64,000 nucleotides of DNA from Glebionis coronaria. Taxonomy: Eukaryota; Streptophyta; Magnoliopsida; Asterales; Asteraceae. Where the stretch lies: NCBI GenBank assembly GCA_025667525.1, contig CM046882.1:549084630-549148629 (forward strand). Direction: 5' to 3'. Below the pieces are notes generated by a model that was not told the origin of the DNA, searched no databases, and saw nothing but the letters and a program-made list of their open reading frames with translations. Below, in pieces: positions 1-11,800 of the stretch (positions within the stretch are counted from its first letter, which is position 1; each line of letters starts with the position of its first letter). The position numbers were made by a program, and so were the translations under genes.

Positions 1-25
1 CCAATTACAAATCTTCCAATAAGAT

Positions 26-1118
26 TTACTTCTTCTTCTTGCCCAAGCTCCTAAGTATTTTCCCAATGGTCTTGAAGGCTCCTCTTGATTCCTCCTGATG
101 CTCATGAACATCCTCCCGAACTTGAAGCTTTTGGCGATAGAGATCCTTAAGACTTAAGCTTTGAGGGATATCGCGAGAAGTGGAAGATTGGGGGTGATTC
201 ATTTGAGGTAAACCATCAATGTAGTTGTACAAATATGGTGAGGAACCACTCGGGGATCCTACGCCAGCACTAGGTCCACCTTCATCATCATGATGAGATG
301 AAGACGACTCTTGCCCAACATCGTAGGCGGCTTCCTGATGAACGCTTCTTCTCTTACCAAAGTCACTCCTAGTCTTACGTGAGCGGTTCCCTTAAATAGG
401 GAACATCACGCGATCAACATGATTGTAGGAGGATAGATGAAGGTCGGGGAAGTCACGATCAACCCTTTTGAAAAGGCGAGTAAGGAGCATGACATAGGGA
501 AAGTTTGTTTTCGGCTTGGAGAGGATGAAGTTGATCCTTCTAGCGATAAAGTACGCAAGATTGTAACGAATGGAATGCGCGACACAATACATCATGTGTG
601 CAAGATACGCAGGTATGTGATCACGATTCTCACCGTGACAAAATGCGTTCTCCCTAATGATGTCGGCACAAGGATCCATACAATCATGAAGTTCGCCTTT
701 TAGTAGTTCAAAAGGAGATAACTTACGAGTTTCTCCATTGATACTACGAAGGACCGGACCCTCGCGGGGTTTGGTGATAGAGAGGATGATTTCCACGAGG
801 CCGGGATATATGGTGTCATAAGGGCCATCATCGTTAGCCAAGGTCAAAAAGTCGAGACTCTAAGAACGGTGAACCGACATTGGCCTTCATAAGGCACACT
901 AAGAATTCACCCAAATTCTGCGAGAGAGTAAAAGATGGGTTGACCTCGAATAGAAAAGCTAATGAACATCCCATCATCATTGTAGAAGATGGAGTAAGAG
1001 CTAAAGAACTCAAGAAGGAATTGAGGGCATATAACCTCATTGATCTCAAGCAAGAAATAGAATCGATATGCTTGAACATCGAATGAATATAGGTATACCC
1101 TTCAATGTTCGGAAACAC
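26..1118 (-). pseudogene. Broken gag-like protein of element A1
   Basis: Three minus-strand blocks (834-1118, 392-847, 26-232) belong to one decayed gene. The 392-847 and 26-232 blocks share a frame and are separated by a single TAA at 392-394, across which coding-like sequence continues. The 834-1118 block is in another frame, so there is at least one frameshift. The middle block contains YNLAYFIARRINFILSK and YVMLLTRLF; the last block is acidic/serine-rich and ends in a basic tail (LRSLGKKKK). From memory this matches a family of short Asteraceae proteins annotated as hypothetical or putative plant transposon proteins; I know of no tested function. It lies downstream, on the same strand, of the A1 LTR, PBS and leader, so it is probably that element's internal gene. 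The plus-strand frames here look like shadows. Confidence 0.6.
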
Positions 1119-3192
1119 GACACGACCCTCGTGAAAGTAATGTTTTTTTTAAGAGAACGTAAAGTGTTTGCAAGTTGAGGATAAATACAAGACTCGAAAG
1201 TTTAGGCGTATAATTACTAGTATTTCGGTGGTATTTTGGATATTCACAAGGCATTTTTAGTACCTATAATAAATAAAATATATCTACAAATCACTCTTTG
1301 TTACATAAGCGATAATATTTTTCAAAATCATACGAATGTGTTTAATCAACTAATTGACTAATCTAAGGGTGATTCCTTATCATTCCTATGTTCGTAATGT
1401 AGCAATTTCGTCATCGACAAATGCATATGAACTAGACATGTCAATTATGAACTTGAACATTAGTTTTCAAGAATTGTTTTTATGTATGCATTAACAATGC
1501 AATTACCGATCTATTCAAGGGTTTATATCAATTTCAAAATTAAACCAAATGACTTTGGTCAATTTTGGATTTGTTCAATAATTGAGGGTCATGGAATTTC
1601 AAGGAATATGAACATATAGGAATAATAGTAATTAAACTATGGATACCCACATTCCTAATTTGATTCTATTTCATTTTAATTTTAAAATCTCCAATTATGA
1701 AATTAAGAACCCTACGAATTAGATGAAACTAAATGGAAATACTTACAATTAATTGAAGAAAGATGAAGGTTTGATGGAACCCTTAACTTGGAATCAATTA
1801 ATTTGAGTGATTTGGGAGTTTTAGAAAAACTTTATTGATGGTTTGAGTGTGGTTCATCGCACACCAGTAGGTAAGGGAGAAGAGGGGTTTTTTGAAAAAT
1901 TAATAAAATAATAAATCTGATTATTTTATGTTTGGTGGACCTACGGTTCAATATATATATTGAGCGGCGGTTTGAACCGTGACAATTAATGAGTCGCAGA
2001 TAGAGTCCAGGAAAACGAAAGAAAATTTTCAAATAGAGTTTTGAAATTCATTACACCACTTTAGAACTAGATTATAATGCCATAACAAAGGATTACGAGT
2101 AGAATCGAGACTGAAAAAGAACGAAACAAAGACCCGATAAAAGGAGGAGGTGAGAGGATCAATTCAAGACCAAAGATTAATGCTCAAGAGATGAATGACG
2201 ACCTTGAAGATTTCGAGACGAGGAGCTTGTGTCATTTATAGTGATTCATGACGTGCCTTTTTGGCGTAAGACGAAACGACTTTGGTAATGAACAATACCA
2301 AGCACTTTTTGTTTCTTAAAGTAAGAGCACTTAAATAAATGTCTTAAACTCTTACAAAAGAAGAGCAATGATACAGATTCACTTTCTACCCTCTTGATTG
2401 GATTTAGAGCATTGTTATAGGAGATGATGACAAATGAAAATTTTAAATTCCAAATGTATAGTGTCTAAACTACATCATAGAAGTAATTAAGTGCTTCAAA
2501 GGATCTAGCAATCATACTAGAAACGAGCTCAATTGCACACACTACGCATGATATAGGGCCTACTTGCCGTATAAGGTTGGAAACCATGTACATCAAGCTC
2601 GATACTTTATATTTCGACTAACTCACCTTTGTGAGCCAAATATCCGAGACCGTGAAGGTTTGAGATGGTAAAAGTAGAGAAGCACATAGGAAAAACAAGA
2701 GTCGAGGCAAGGATGCCAAAACAAAATAAGCGCATAGTCAAGCAAAGATCAAAAGAATGATCAAAGGGCGTGTGAAAGGACGGAAGCGTACCTTGGCCGC
2801 AAAGTGCATCCCTAGTCTTCATGGACTAATAACTCATCTAACAATCTTGATATCATCAGCCCATGATGCTGGATATGAAAAGGATATGAGTCTTCAATAA
2901 ATGTAAGTGACTCATGATAACCAATCCATAATCAAATCGATGATTTACCTACACCAAAGAAATATGCAAACTAGTAGATACATTTCAAAAGTAGATCTAA
3001 AATGTATAAAAACTACTAGAGAGGTCATAATCAAGATAAGTTGATATAACATCAATTTTAAGATCAATTTTTAAGAAAATAAGTTTTGACCAAAAAGGAA
3101 ACTTTAGTGAAACCGACCCTTCTATGTAATAGAGACCATAGATCATCAGAGGTTTAAAGCACAATATACTTCCAGTATTTTGTATGACCTGG
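1119..3192 (-). other. Non-coding internal leader of element A1
   Basis: There is no credible gene. On the minus strand, roughly 3192 down to 2060 aligns by eye with the leader of A2 (7115-7603 continued at 19224-19940). Shared landmarks include a stretch near GAAGTATATTGTGCTTTAAA just after the PBS and GGCATTATAA near the far end. The part below about 2040 has no counterpart in the window and is AT-rich. Confidence 0.6.
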
Positions 3193-3204
3193 GCTCTAAT
3201 ACCA
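3193..3204 (-). promoter_or_regulatory. Primer-binding site of A1
   Basis: The minus strand reads TGGTATTAGAGC two bases after the LTR end. It differs by one base from TGGTATCAGAGC, the complement of initiator-Met tRNA 3' end used by most plant copia elements. Confidence 0.7.
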
Positions 3205-3206
3205 AT

Positions 3207-4733
3207 TGTAGAAACTATAGGGGGTGAATAGTTTCCCTAATTAAAATGATGTTTGCCATTTAAAGTGACTATTAATTGAAAACTTGTTTCATAATAGTTA
3301 GCTAATTAATCCTATATCAAAAGATCATGATAATGAATGACTAAAGATAATGAAAATGATAAGTAAAGAGTAAGGAAAGAAACAACATAAAGGAAGACAC
3401 CAAAGATTTATAGTGGTTTAGTAACAAAGCTCTCTCTTCGTTCCTACTACGCTCCTAGAGTACACCTACTCGAGAGTTTCACTATATCCACAAGCTTCAT
3501 TCTTGGTGGATAAAACCTTACATCGTCGCTTACACCAATTACCAACACTATGCTAAATGTCGAGTTCTAATCCTAGCTAGAACCAATCTACTCTAGTCGC
3601 CCATTTCCTTTATCGACACAAGGCTAGATGTCGAGTTCTAATCTTACCTAGAACCAATCTACACTCGTTGCCTATTTCCATTTACTGACACAAAGCTAGA
3701 TGTCGAGTTCTAATCTTGGATAAAATCAATCTACACTCATCTCACACACTCACATCACTTTAAAGCTAAGTGAGAACTACCACACTCATACTCACACTTA
3801 CATCACTTTGAAGCTAAGTGAGAACTTATACACAAGACTCTAACACTACATCACTTTAGAGATAAAGCGAGAACTAACACACACAACACTCATACTCACA
3901 TCACTTTAGAGCTAAGCGAGAACTAACACACAAGACTCATCCAAGTATACACATATACCTTGGATCTACACAAGACTCAAATGAATAAATATGATGAACG
4001 TGACTAGATCTATAAAAGGATGATCCTTTCAAGGCTTCATCTTGTAACACATCACAAGTGAGTGAGTGAGTGGTCTTCTCTTTGGACATATGAAGAAGGG
4101 GATCAAGGAGATAATCATCAGTAAACATACTTAACAAATTAAGTGATCATTTACTAATGACTGAAAGATAGAAAAGAGATTTTGAAGCAGAAAGGAAGTC
4201 CAAAAAGGTTCAAGAAGTGGGATAAGGATCTACTATTTATAGGGACAAGGAGCCAACAAATAGCCTGCCTGCGGTTCAATATTGTTCAAGCGGTTCCTTA
4301 TATAAGAAACCACGGACACCTATAAAGACCAGCGAGCTCTAGATTATGCTTTTTTTGTCATGTAGTGAGGAAGTCCATCTGGTGAGGTTTATACCTTAGA
4401 AGGAATATCCAAATTTACTTTGGAATATCTTAAATTCAAACATTCCATTTTTAATTTTCATAAAACATTTTCTTCAGGAAAAAGTATATAAAAATGTTTT
4501 GTCACATTTAATTAAATGTGAGTTTTATGGTTAATCACTTTTAATGATCACAAAACATGTTTAAGATATGTTTTTGTAAGACGTAAATGATTATTACCTA
4601 AATGATAGTGTTCGTTAAATAATTTGTCTTATGGTTATCTTTAACGATAAATGTTTTTACATTTTTTGTCGTGATCAAAACTAAAAAAGATTAGTTATTA
4701 CAATTAATGTTTTTAGGCATCGTTTGCATTACA
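3207..4733 (-). repeat. 5' LTR of element A1 (minus orientation)
   Basis: The LTR begins TGTAATGC (minus strand, at 4733) and ends TTTCTACA at 3207, followed by the PBS. It is alignable along most of its length, inverted, with the A2 LTR at 5516-7100: the same TATAAATAG promoter, the same repeated blocks derived from GTGTTGTGTAGATCCAAG and TCGACATCTAGC, and the same 3' end. Divergence from A2 is high, so these are old copies. The rest of A1 runs left and leaves the window. Confidence 0.75.
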
Positions 4734-5269
4734 TACAATTGATTTGTTTAAATAAGTGATGTCTACAATTAACGAAATTGAGTAAATTTTTTAAAAATTT
4801 CATGATACAAAGATGTTTGCATATTTCTTTGTACATGTTAGTTGTAAAAAATTATACCTTTTCATCGTACATGAGATGGTGGTGATTTTGTAACCAAAGC
4901 TGATATAATACACTCAATTGTGAGACGTTAGTGCTATATGATCATAATTTTGGGTTGGACGACTTAATCAAATTTAGATAAGTGAGACCTTAACTCGTGG
5001 CAATAGATGGGATAAACATGCTCGTTTTTTTTACTTTTGAATTGACACAAGTGATGTATATAAAGTTGAGTCCCATGATTCTAAAAGTTGTATTGGATGC
5101 AATTATTGAACGTCAATTACCTCTTTGATACCATCATCACTAGCAGATCAACTGATGTGGTGGTAGTATATCGTTGTGGATTTTAACTTTCTTAGAAAAT
5201 TAATTGTTTATTAAAAACATGAGTATTTAATTTTCTATAAAGATAGTATTATCGAAAAGAATTTGAACA
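4734..5269. other. AT-rich gap between inverted LTRs
   Basis: No gene is visible. Because it lies just upstream of the copia gag fragment at 5270-5515, it may be leader of the old element F, cut off from its own 5' LTR by the A1 insertion. That is inference only. Confidence 0.35.
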
Positions 5270-5515
5270 TTGTTTATTTGTAGATGGAACAAAACAATGC
5301 CCAAACCAAACAGTTCGACGTTCAGGTTGTTGTTTAAGAATCAACATCTTACTCGTCCTAACTTCAACGAGTGGTTTCATGCACTCAAACTTTTTATTCG
5401 AGTGGAAAAATTGCAAGAAGTGTTTGACACTGCTATGCCACCTCATCCCGATGCTACTGCTACTAATCAAGAGGTAGCATATTGGAATGCTCTTTATGAT
5501 CTTCATAATGAAGTT
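5270..5515 (+). pseudogene. Copia gag N-terminal fragment (element F)
   Basis: The frame with an internal ATG near 5297 encodes LTRPNFNEWFHALKLFIRVE, followed by a short Pro/Ala-rich stretch and a Trp-containing helix. This is the usual start of a Ty1/copia gag of the UBN2/DUF4219 type. The reading frame stops exactly where the A2 LTR begins (TGTTAA, 5516), so it was cut by that insertion. The missing C-terminal half and CCHC knuckle are not found in the window. It probably belonged to the same element as the pol remnant at 19945-22432, which has the right orientation and lineage; this link is inference. Confidence 0.55.
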
Positions 5516-7100
5516 TGTTAATGCAAGCAATTCCTAAAAACATTATTAGTGTTAACTAATCTTTCTTTGTTTTGATCACGATAAAGTAAAAAGACATTTA
5601 TCGTCAAAGACAACCGAAAGACGAATTATTCAGCAAACACTATCATCAAGGTAATAATCATTTAAGTCTTACACAAACATATCTTAATTATGTTTAGTGA
5701 TCATAGAAAGTGATTAACCTTAAAACTCACATTTTGACAAATGTGACAAAAGATTTTAATAAAATTTATTTTTAAGAAAATGTTTTATTAAAATGGAAAA
5801 TGAAAATTTGAATATGACATATTCCAAATACCATAAGAATATCCTTTGAAGGTAAAATCTACCTCAAATAACATTTTCCCACTAAAAGACAAAAAGGAGT
5901 GTAGTCTACTCTTGGCGATTCCTTAAATAGTTATGCGGTTATTTATTTATAGTGAACCACATGCTAAATAATGAACCGCGCCCAGAGAGCCGTTGGCTTT
6001 TGTCTTCTATAAATAGTTGATCAAATGTTCAGTTTCCAAGAACCTTTTTGGACATTCTTTCTGCCCCTTATCTTTTTTCTATATCAGAATCATTAGTAAA
6101 CGATCACTTAATGTATTAAGTATGTTTACTTATGATTATCCTCTTGATCTCTTTTTTTACTTGTCCAAATAGAAGATCACTCACACATTTGTGATGTGAT
6201 TAAAGATGATGCTTTGATGAAGATCATTTTTCCTTAGATCTAGTCATGTCCATCATTTTATATTTGAGTCTTGTGTAGATCCAATGTATTTGTGTATACT
6301 TGGATTAGTGTTGTGTTGATCCAAGGTATTTGTGAATACTTTGATTAGTTTTGTGTAAATCCATTCTATATGTGTATACTTAGATTTGTGTTGTGTAGAT
6401 CCAAGTTACATGTGTATACTTGGATATGTGTTTTTAAGTTGTAATAAGTGTTGTGTGTTAGTTCTCACTAAACTACAAAGTGATGTGTGTATGTGTCTTG
6501 TGAGTTCTCACTAAACTTGAAAGTGAAGAGTTGTGAATATTGGTTCTAGCTTTGGATTAGGACTCGACATCTAGCCTTGTGTCGAAAAAGAAGATGAGCG
6601 ACGAAGATTGGTTCTAGCTGTCGATTAGAACTAGACATCTAGCCTTGTATCAGAAAATGGTGAAGTAGGAAACGTGTGTAGATTGGTCCTTGCTAAGATT
6701 AGGTCTCGATATTTAGCTTAGTGTCGGAAAACAATGTAAGCAATGAATTAAGGTTTTCTCGGCCAAGAAGGGAGCTTGCGAATATAGTGGAAATCTCGAG
6801 TAAGGTGTACTCGAGGAGTGGAGTAGGAACGAAGAGAGAGCTTCGTTTCCGAACCACTATAAATCTTGGTGTCGTACCTTAGGTTGTTTTTTTTTCTTAC
6901 TCTTTCCTTATGCTTTCTTTCTTACATTGATTTCATTGTCACTAGATATTGTTAATGCATTAGAATTGAACCTAACAACTATGAAACTAGTTTTCAAGTA
7001 AAAGGTAATTTTAGGACAAACCTAATTGAATTTTTTTTAATTAGGACCTTAACCAAGAGAAACTATTCAACCCCCCCCCCCCCCCCTTCTAGTTTCTACA
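5516..7100 (+). repeat. 5' LTR of element A2
   Basis: It starts TGTTAATGC and ends TTTCTACA, followed by the PBS. It contains TATAAATAG near 6009 and a run of near-repeats of TTGTGTAGATCCAAG between about 6230 and 6430. A tract of 16 consecutive C residues (7071-7086) stands where the A1 copy has five, suggesting homopolymer expansion or an assembly artefact. Confidence 0.75.
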
Positions 7101-7102
7101 AT

Positions 7103-7114
7103 TGGTATCAGAGC
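7103..7114 (+). promoter_or_regulatory. Primer-binding site of A2
   Basis: TGGTATCAGAGC, a perfect copy of the copia-type PBS, lies two bases after the LTR end. Confidence 0.85.
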
Positions 7115-7603
7115 GATGGTCACTCAAGATCTTTGAAGTATATTGTGCTTTAAAGCTTAGATCGATCAATTGTCTCCTTAAATTAGAAGGTTTCGTTATA
7201 CTAATGTTTCTCTTTGATCATAACTCTTTTTTTCAATAAAAATAGACCTTTTAATTGGTAATATTGCATCCTATCTTGATTAGTAGTTTATATGCATTTT
7301 AGATTTGCTCTTGAAATGTATCTACTAGTTGTATCTTTCTTTGTGTAGGTACTCATGAAGACTAATCATTAACTTGATTGTGGATTGAGCTACTTGCACT
7401 TGTAGAAGAGTCATCTCCTTTGATCTCCAACATCATAGGATGATGATATTAAGATTGGTGTAAGTGATACTAGTCCTTGAAGACCTAGTATGCACTTTGG
7501 TAAGTTTGGGTGTTGCATTAGTCCATAGAGGACTTGGGATGCACTTTGCGGCTAACGTACGTCTTCGTCCTTCCACACACCCTATTGATTATTCTATTGA
7601 TTA

Positions 7604-7960
7604 TGTTAGCCCTATATTTTATATAGTCGAACAAGAATGTAATAGGTCATCTTAGTCGTTAATGGTCTTGTATTATAATAGGTTAGTCGGGTTAACCGGG
7701 CTTGGACATTAAGCTAATATTGTATAAGTTAGGGGCGTAAGCCTAAGCAAAGCCAAGCGCGGCCCATGTTACTTAAACCCACGGCCCAATAAGCCAAGGG
7801 TATATATACCCTCTTCCATGTCTGGAAGAGGGTGTTTGTTACCATTTTACTTTCTCTCTCTAAAGTGTTTAACCTTCCAAATTCTCTCTAGTTTCTCTCT
7901 CTACTTTTCTTCTCTTTCTCTATCTAGAATCTTGTGTTATGGATTGATATGGAAATAATA
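7604..7960 (+). repeat. 5' LTR of element B
   Basis: It starts TGTTAGCCC and ends GGAAATAATA (the usual final CA is mutated; the 3' copy ends AATAACA). A palindromic GGGTATATATACCC TATA region at about 7797-7810 is followed by a perfect 11-bp hairpin (7808-7833), then CT-rich sequence. GGCCCA boxes lie just upstream of the TATA. Confidence 0.85.
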
Positions 7961-7962
7961 TT

Positions 7963-7974
7963 TGGTATCAAGAT
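7963..7974 (+). promoter_or_regulatory. Primer-binding site of B, mutated
   Basis: TGGTATCAAGATC begins two bases after the LTR. It keeps the TGGTATCA core of the initiator-Met tRNA complement, but the following bases have diverged. Confidence 0.6.
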
Positions 7975-8214
7975 CCTATAGTGGATAGGTGATTGAAGAT
8001 TCGTGTTTGTGTTCTTGATTTTCGTGCCTATTTTGATCCATATCATTCAAACCAAATTTTTTTTGTGTTTTTTATGGTTTTTTCTTGATACAAATCTTCT
8101 ACATAGTTGTGGTAGAGATTTGGTATATTCACTTTGCCTAAAAATACAAATTTTTTGGGTGTTTTGATCATTTTTTGGCTTAAAATCTCGAATTGGTTGA
8201 GTTTTGTCCGAGAA

Positions 8215-8590
8215 AAGTGGGAATTTTGTACTATTCCGACAGGTTTCATCGGAAAAGGGTTTACATATTCCGATCATTATTCCGATCAAGTATTTCGATA
8301 GGTTTGGTGATCAATTATTCCGACGGTCTTTTCGACAGGTATTCCGATAGAACTTTCCGACAGACATTCCGATAGTTATTCCGATAGTACTTTCCGACAG
8401 CTATTCCGATAGTACTTTCCGACAGGTATTCCGATAGAACTTTCTGATGTACATTCCGACAGGTATTCCGATGGACATTCCGACAGGTATTCCGATGGAC
8501 ATTCCGACATGTATTCCGATGGACATTCCGACAGGTATTCCGATGGACATTCCGACATGTATTCCGATGGACATTCCGATGGATATTTTG
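8215..8590 (+). repeat. ATTCCGA microrepeat leader of element B
   Basis: More than twenty copies of TTCCGA, spaced about 12 bp, lie between the PBS and gag. From 8451 they form a regular 24-bp tandem unit of two alternating words, ATTCCGACAGGT and ATTCCGATGGAC, repeated about five times. The frame in which this could be translated has no start context, so I read it as untranslated leader. Confidence 0.8.
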
Positions 8591-8897
8591 TTCGAGGAAT
8601 TTTTAGACTTAGCCACTATCTAGACTAGTCTCGGAACATAGTTTACACGAAGATTAAAAAAAAAGAGTTAAAATTTTTAGGTCAAGTAAAATCAAATTTT
8701 TTTCCTACTAGTTTTTGGCTATTTCTAACTCAAATTCAAAATTTGGCGATACAAAATTTTTCGGCTTACCGTTTTGTCGGACTGAGGAATTTATTGTCGG
8801 ACTGAGAATTTTTTTTGAATTTTCGGAATTTTAATTTCAACAAAAATCAAATCACAACACATCCACTAAGATCCTCATCTATTCACAAGTAATAACC

Positions 8898-11800
8898 ATG
8901 TCTAATAACAACAACAACAATGCGACGGCTAATCAAATTCGTTTAGAACAAGGTGGCAATGGTAATCCACCTGTGCTCACTGTCGGTTGCTACGTTCAGT
9001 GGAGATCTCGTTTCCTTAGATTTCTCGACACTAAGGAGAACCGAACCGCTCTTCGTCATTGCCTTGAGAATCCACCTCCAGTTTTTGAATTCAGACCAAT
9101 TACCACACAAGCAGAGGATGGTACTTCATCAACTACACGAGCTATGGAGGATTTCGACACATGTACTGCTGAGAAAAAAAAACTCCTCCAAGCTGAAGCC
9201 GATGCTGTTAACTACATACTTACTGGGATTGATAACGATATCTATTCCACGGTTGATGCATGTCCTAATGCTATGGAAATATGGAATGAAATTCATCGAT
9301 TGAAGCAAGGTGAGTCGATAAATGTTCAAGATCTCGAGACTAATCTACTTTGGGAGTTTGAAAAATTCACATCCGAAGATGGTGAATCCATTGACTCTTA
9401 TTACTCGAGATTCTACAAAATGATGAATGAGCTTGTCAGAAATCAGTGCACCATCTCCAATCATCATGCCAATGTTCAGTTTTTACTTCAACTCAAACCA
9501 GAATGGCAAAGGTTTGTGACTTTGGTCAAACAAAGGGAGGATATAAAGACTATATCTTACCACAAACTTTATGATATATTGAAACAACATCAGAATGAAG
9601 TGAATGAACTTAGGGTTGAAAAGGCAGAACGATCTGCGAACTCTATTGCTTTTGTGGCTGTTACTTCAACAAAACCCGTTCCCCGTCAACAACCACCTAC
9701 ACATTCCTCAAGGTCATCAAGCTCATCCACCAAACCTCTAGCTACTGCTAGAAACAAAGCAAAAGCAATTGTCCCCACTCCACCTCCAAAGTATGACACC
9801 GAGTCAGATGGAGACAGTGATGATGAACAAACTTCAAGGGACAAGAATATTGAAGAACTCATATCTTTACTCACCACAACTTATAAGAAGATCTACAAAC
9901 CTACCAACAACAACTTCAGATCATCATCCAATGCTAGATATAAGGAAGTTGAGCATGCACCTAGGTATGATCGTGATGCTAGGTATGATAATCAGAGGAT
10001 TCTGAATCAAGTTGGGGCTAGAGATACTGTAGGCACTCCGGTTGTGCAGAAGACTGGGATTCAATGCTTCAACTGCAAGGGATTTGGGCACATGGCTAGG
10101 GAATGTAAGAAGCCAAAACGGGTTAAGGATTCGGGATATCACAAGGAAAAGATGTTGTTGTGTAAGAAAGAAGAAGCAGGAATTCCACTCACAGCAGATG
10201 AAGTTGACTGGCGTGATGACACTGATGATGAAGCCGATGATCAAGAGTTGGAGGCACATTATGTGTACATGGAAAAGATTCAAGAAGTGATTCCAGAGAA
10301 TGCTGACAATTCTGGACCTATCTATGATTCTGAACCAATTGAAAAGGTACCATCAAATGATAACTATAATGTGTTTGCTAATGAACGACGGCATCTTGAG
10401 CAACCCGAAAGCATCAATGACACATATGTAATGGACACAGAGGATAGCAATATCTCTACGGATTCACAGCATATGTGTAATGATGACGGAAATGCTACTC
10501 AGGATATTGACTCGGAAGAGGACCGTGATTTGCTTGCGTTTATTATTGATTCTTTAAAACGTGAAATTAATGAAAACAAAGAGGCTAATAAACGTCTGAA
10601 GCAAGCAAACACATCCTTAGCCGAGGAGATAGACAGGCTTAAAGAGTGTGATTATGTAAAAGAAGCTGATCGACGAGTTGCAATAGCTAATGGTTTGGCA
10701 TATGAACGTAAGGTGCTCTTCTGAAGTAACACACGAAATTCATATGTCAAAACAAAAGATATCGGAACTTGAAGAACAACTGCTGCTACATAAACTCCAG
10801 ATTACTGAGTTAGAATCGGTTAACAAAGAACAAACTGAGCTTTATAAAACTCGTGAAGAAAAGGATATTGAAAAAATTCTTGATTTGGAAAAGAAAGTCA
10901 ACGTTAAACAACATTGTTTACAAAACGGGTCAGTCTATTCAAACTATGAATATGCTCAATAGAAATATGAAAACGAGTTTTGTTAAGCATGAATATCTCA
11001 AGAACGTTAAATCTATAAAGCCTGGTCTTTATGATATCGGTTGTTATGTTGATAATCTTGCTCTTATGATTTCCCCTGACTGTGACGAAATCCTTCGTCA
11101 TCAAGAAGAAAGTCGATCGAACTTAAGTGATTTGATAAACCTTTCTGATTCTAACAATCATATTAAGTTTGTCTCTCAAAATGAACTTTCAAAAGAACAA
11201 AAGATGTATAATAGTGTTCCACCACCAAGTGATGAACCACAAAAGAAAGTTTCTTTAAAAAGGAGTTTCGAAAAATAATCAATTTTGTTAGAAAAAGCAA
11301 ATTTTGGATGAAAAACGTAAATGAGATGAGAAAAGCAAAAGTGTTCAGCAATTTGAGTTTATAAAACATGGGGTTTTAAATTTGTACAAAGGTGTCGTCG
11401 ACTATGAAAAAGTTTCTAGGGATACCGTTTGGAATATTAAACCTAACCCACAAGTAGAAGTCGTCATTCAACAATGCATTGTTCCAACCATTGATGATCT
11501 TTCAAAAAATGTGGAAATGTTTTATAACGCTCTCATTGAGGAAATGTTAACTGATTTAAGTTATGTTAAATCTCTTGAAGATGAAGTTGATTTTCTTCAA
11601 ACTAAATTAAAGACACAAGAACACCAACTTTCTAACGAAATTGATCGACTTTCGAAGGAATATTTCTATGCTGACCATATGAATGCTATACTTGGTGTGT
11701 ATATCGATCTTGATCAATATTGTCATGTAGCATGTCTAGTGTCAGACACAGACGAGAAATGTCGCAATCTTGAAGTAGAGCTTTCAAAACAAATTCAGTC

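Noticed and set aside
880..1086. Plus-strand 68-codon frame opposite the A1 gag-like remnant
   Set aside because: Overlaps the minus-strand remnant with no recognisable domain and no start context; treated as a shadow.
7071..7086. C16 tract in the A2 LTR as a functional signal
   Set aside because: The A1 LTR has only five C at this place; homopolymer expansion or an assembly error is more likely.
8451..8590. 24-bp direct repeats as a CRISPR-like array
   Set aside because: There are no unique spacers between units, the setting is a plant LTR-element leader, and no cas genes are present.
8898..8940. AGATCGGAA in D1 leader and TTCCGATCT on the other strand resemble a sequencing-adapter start
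   Set aside because: Only nine bases match, the word recurs with variation in a periodic array, and similar words occur in B and E; it is genuine repeat DNA. The D1 occurrences are at 58915-59220.
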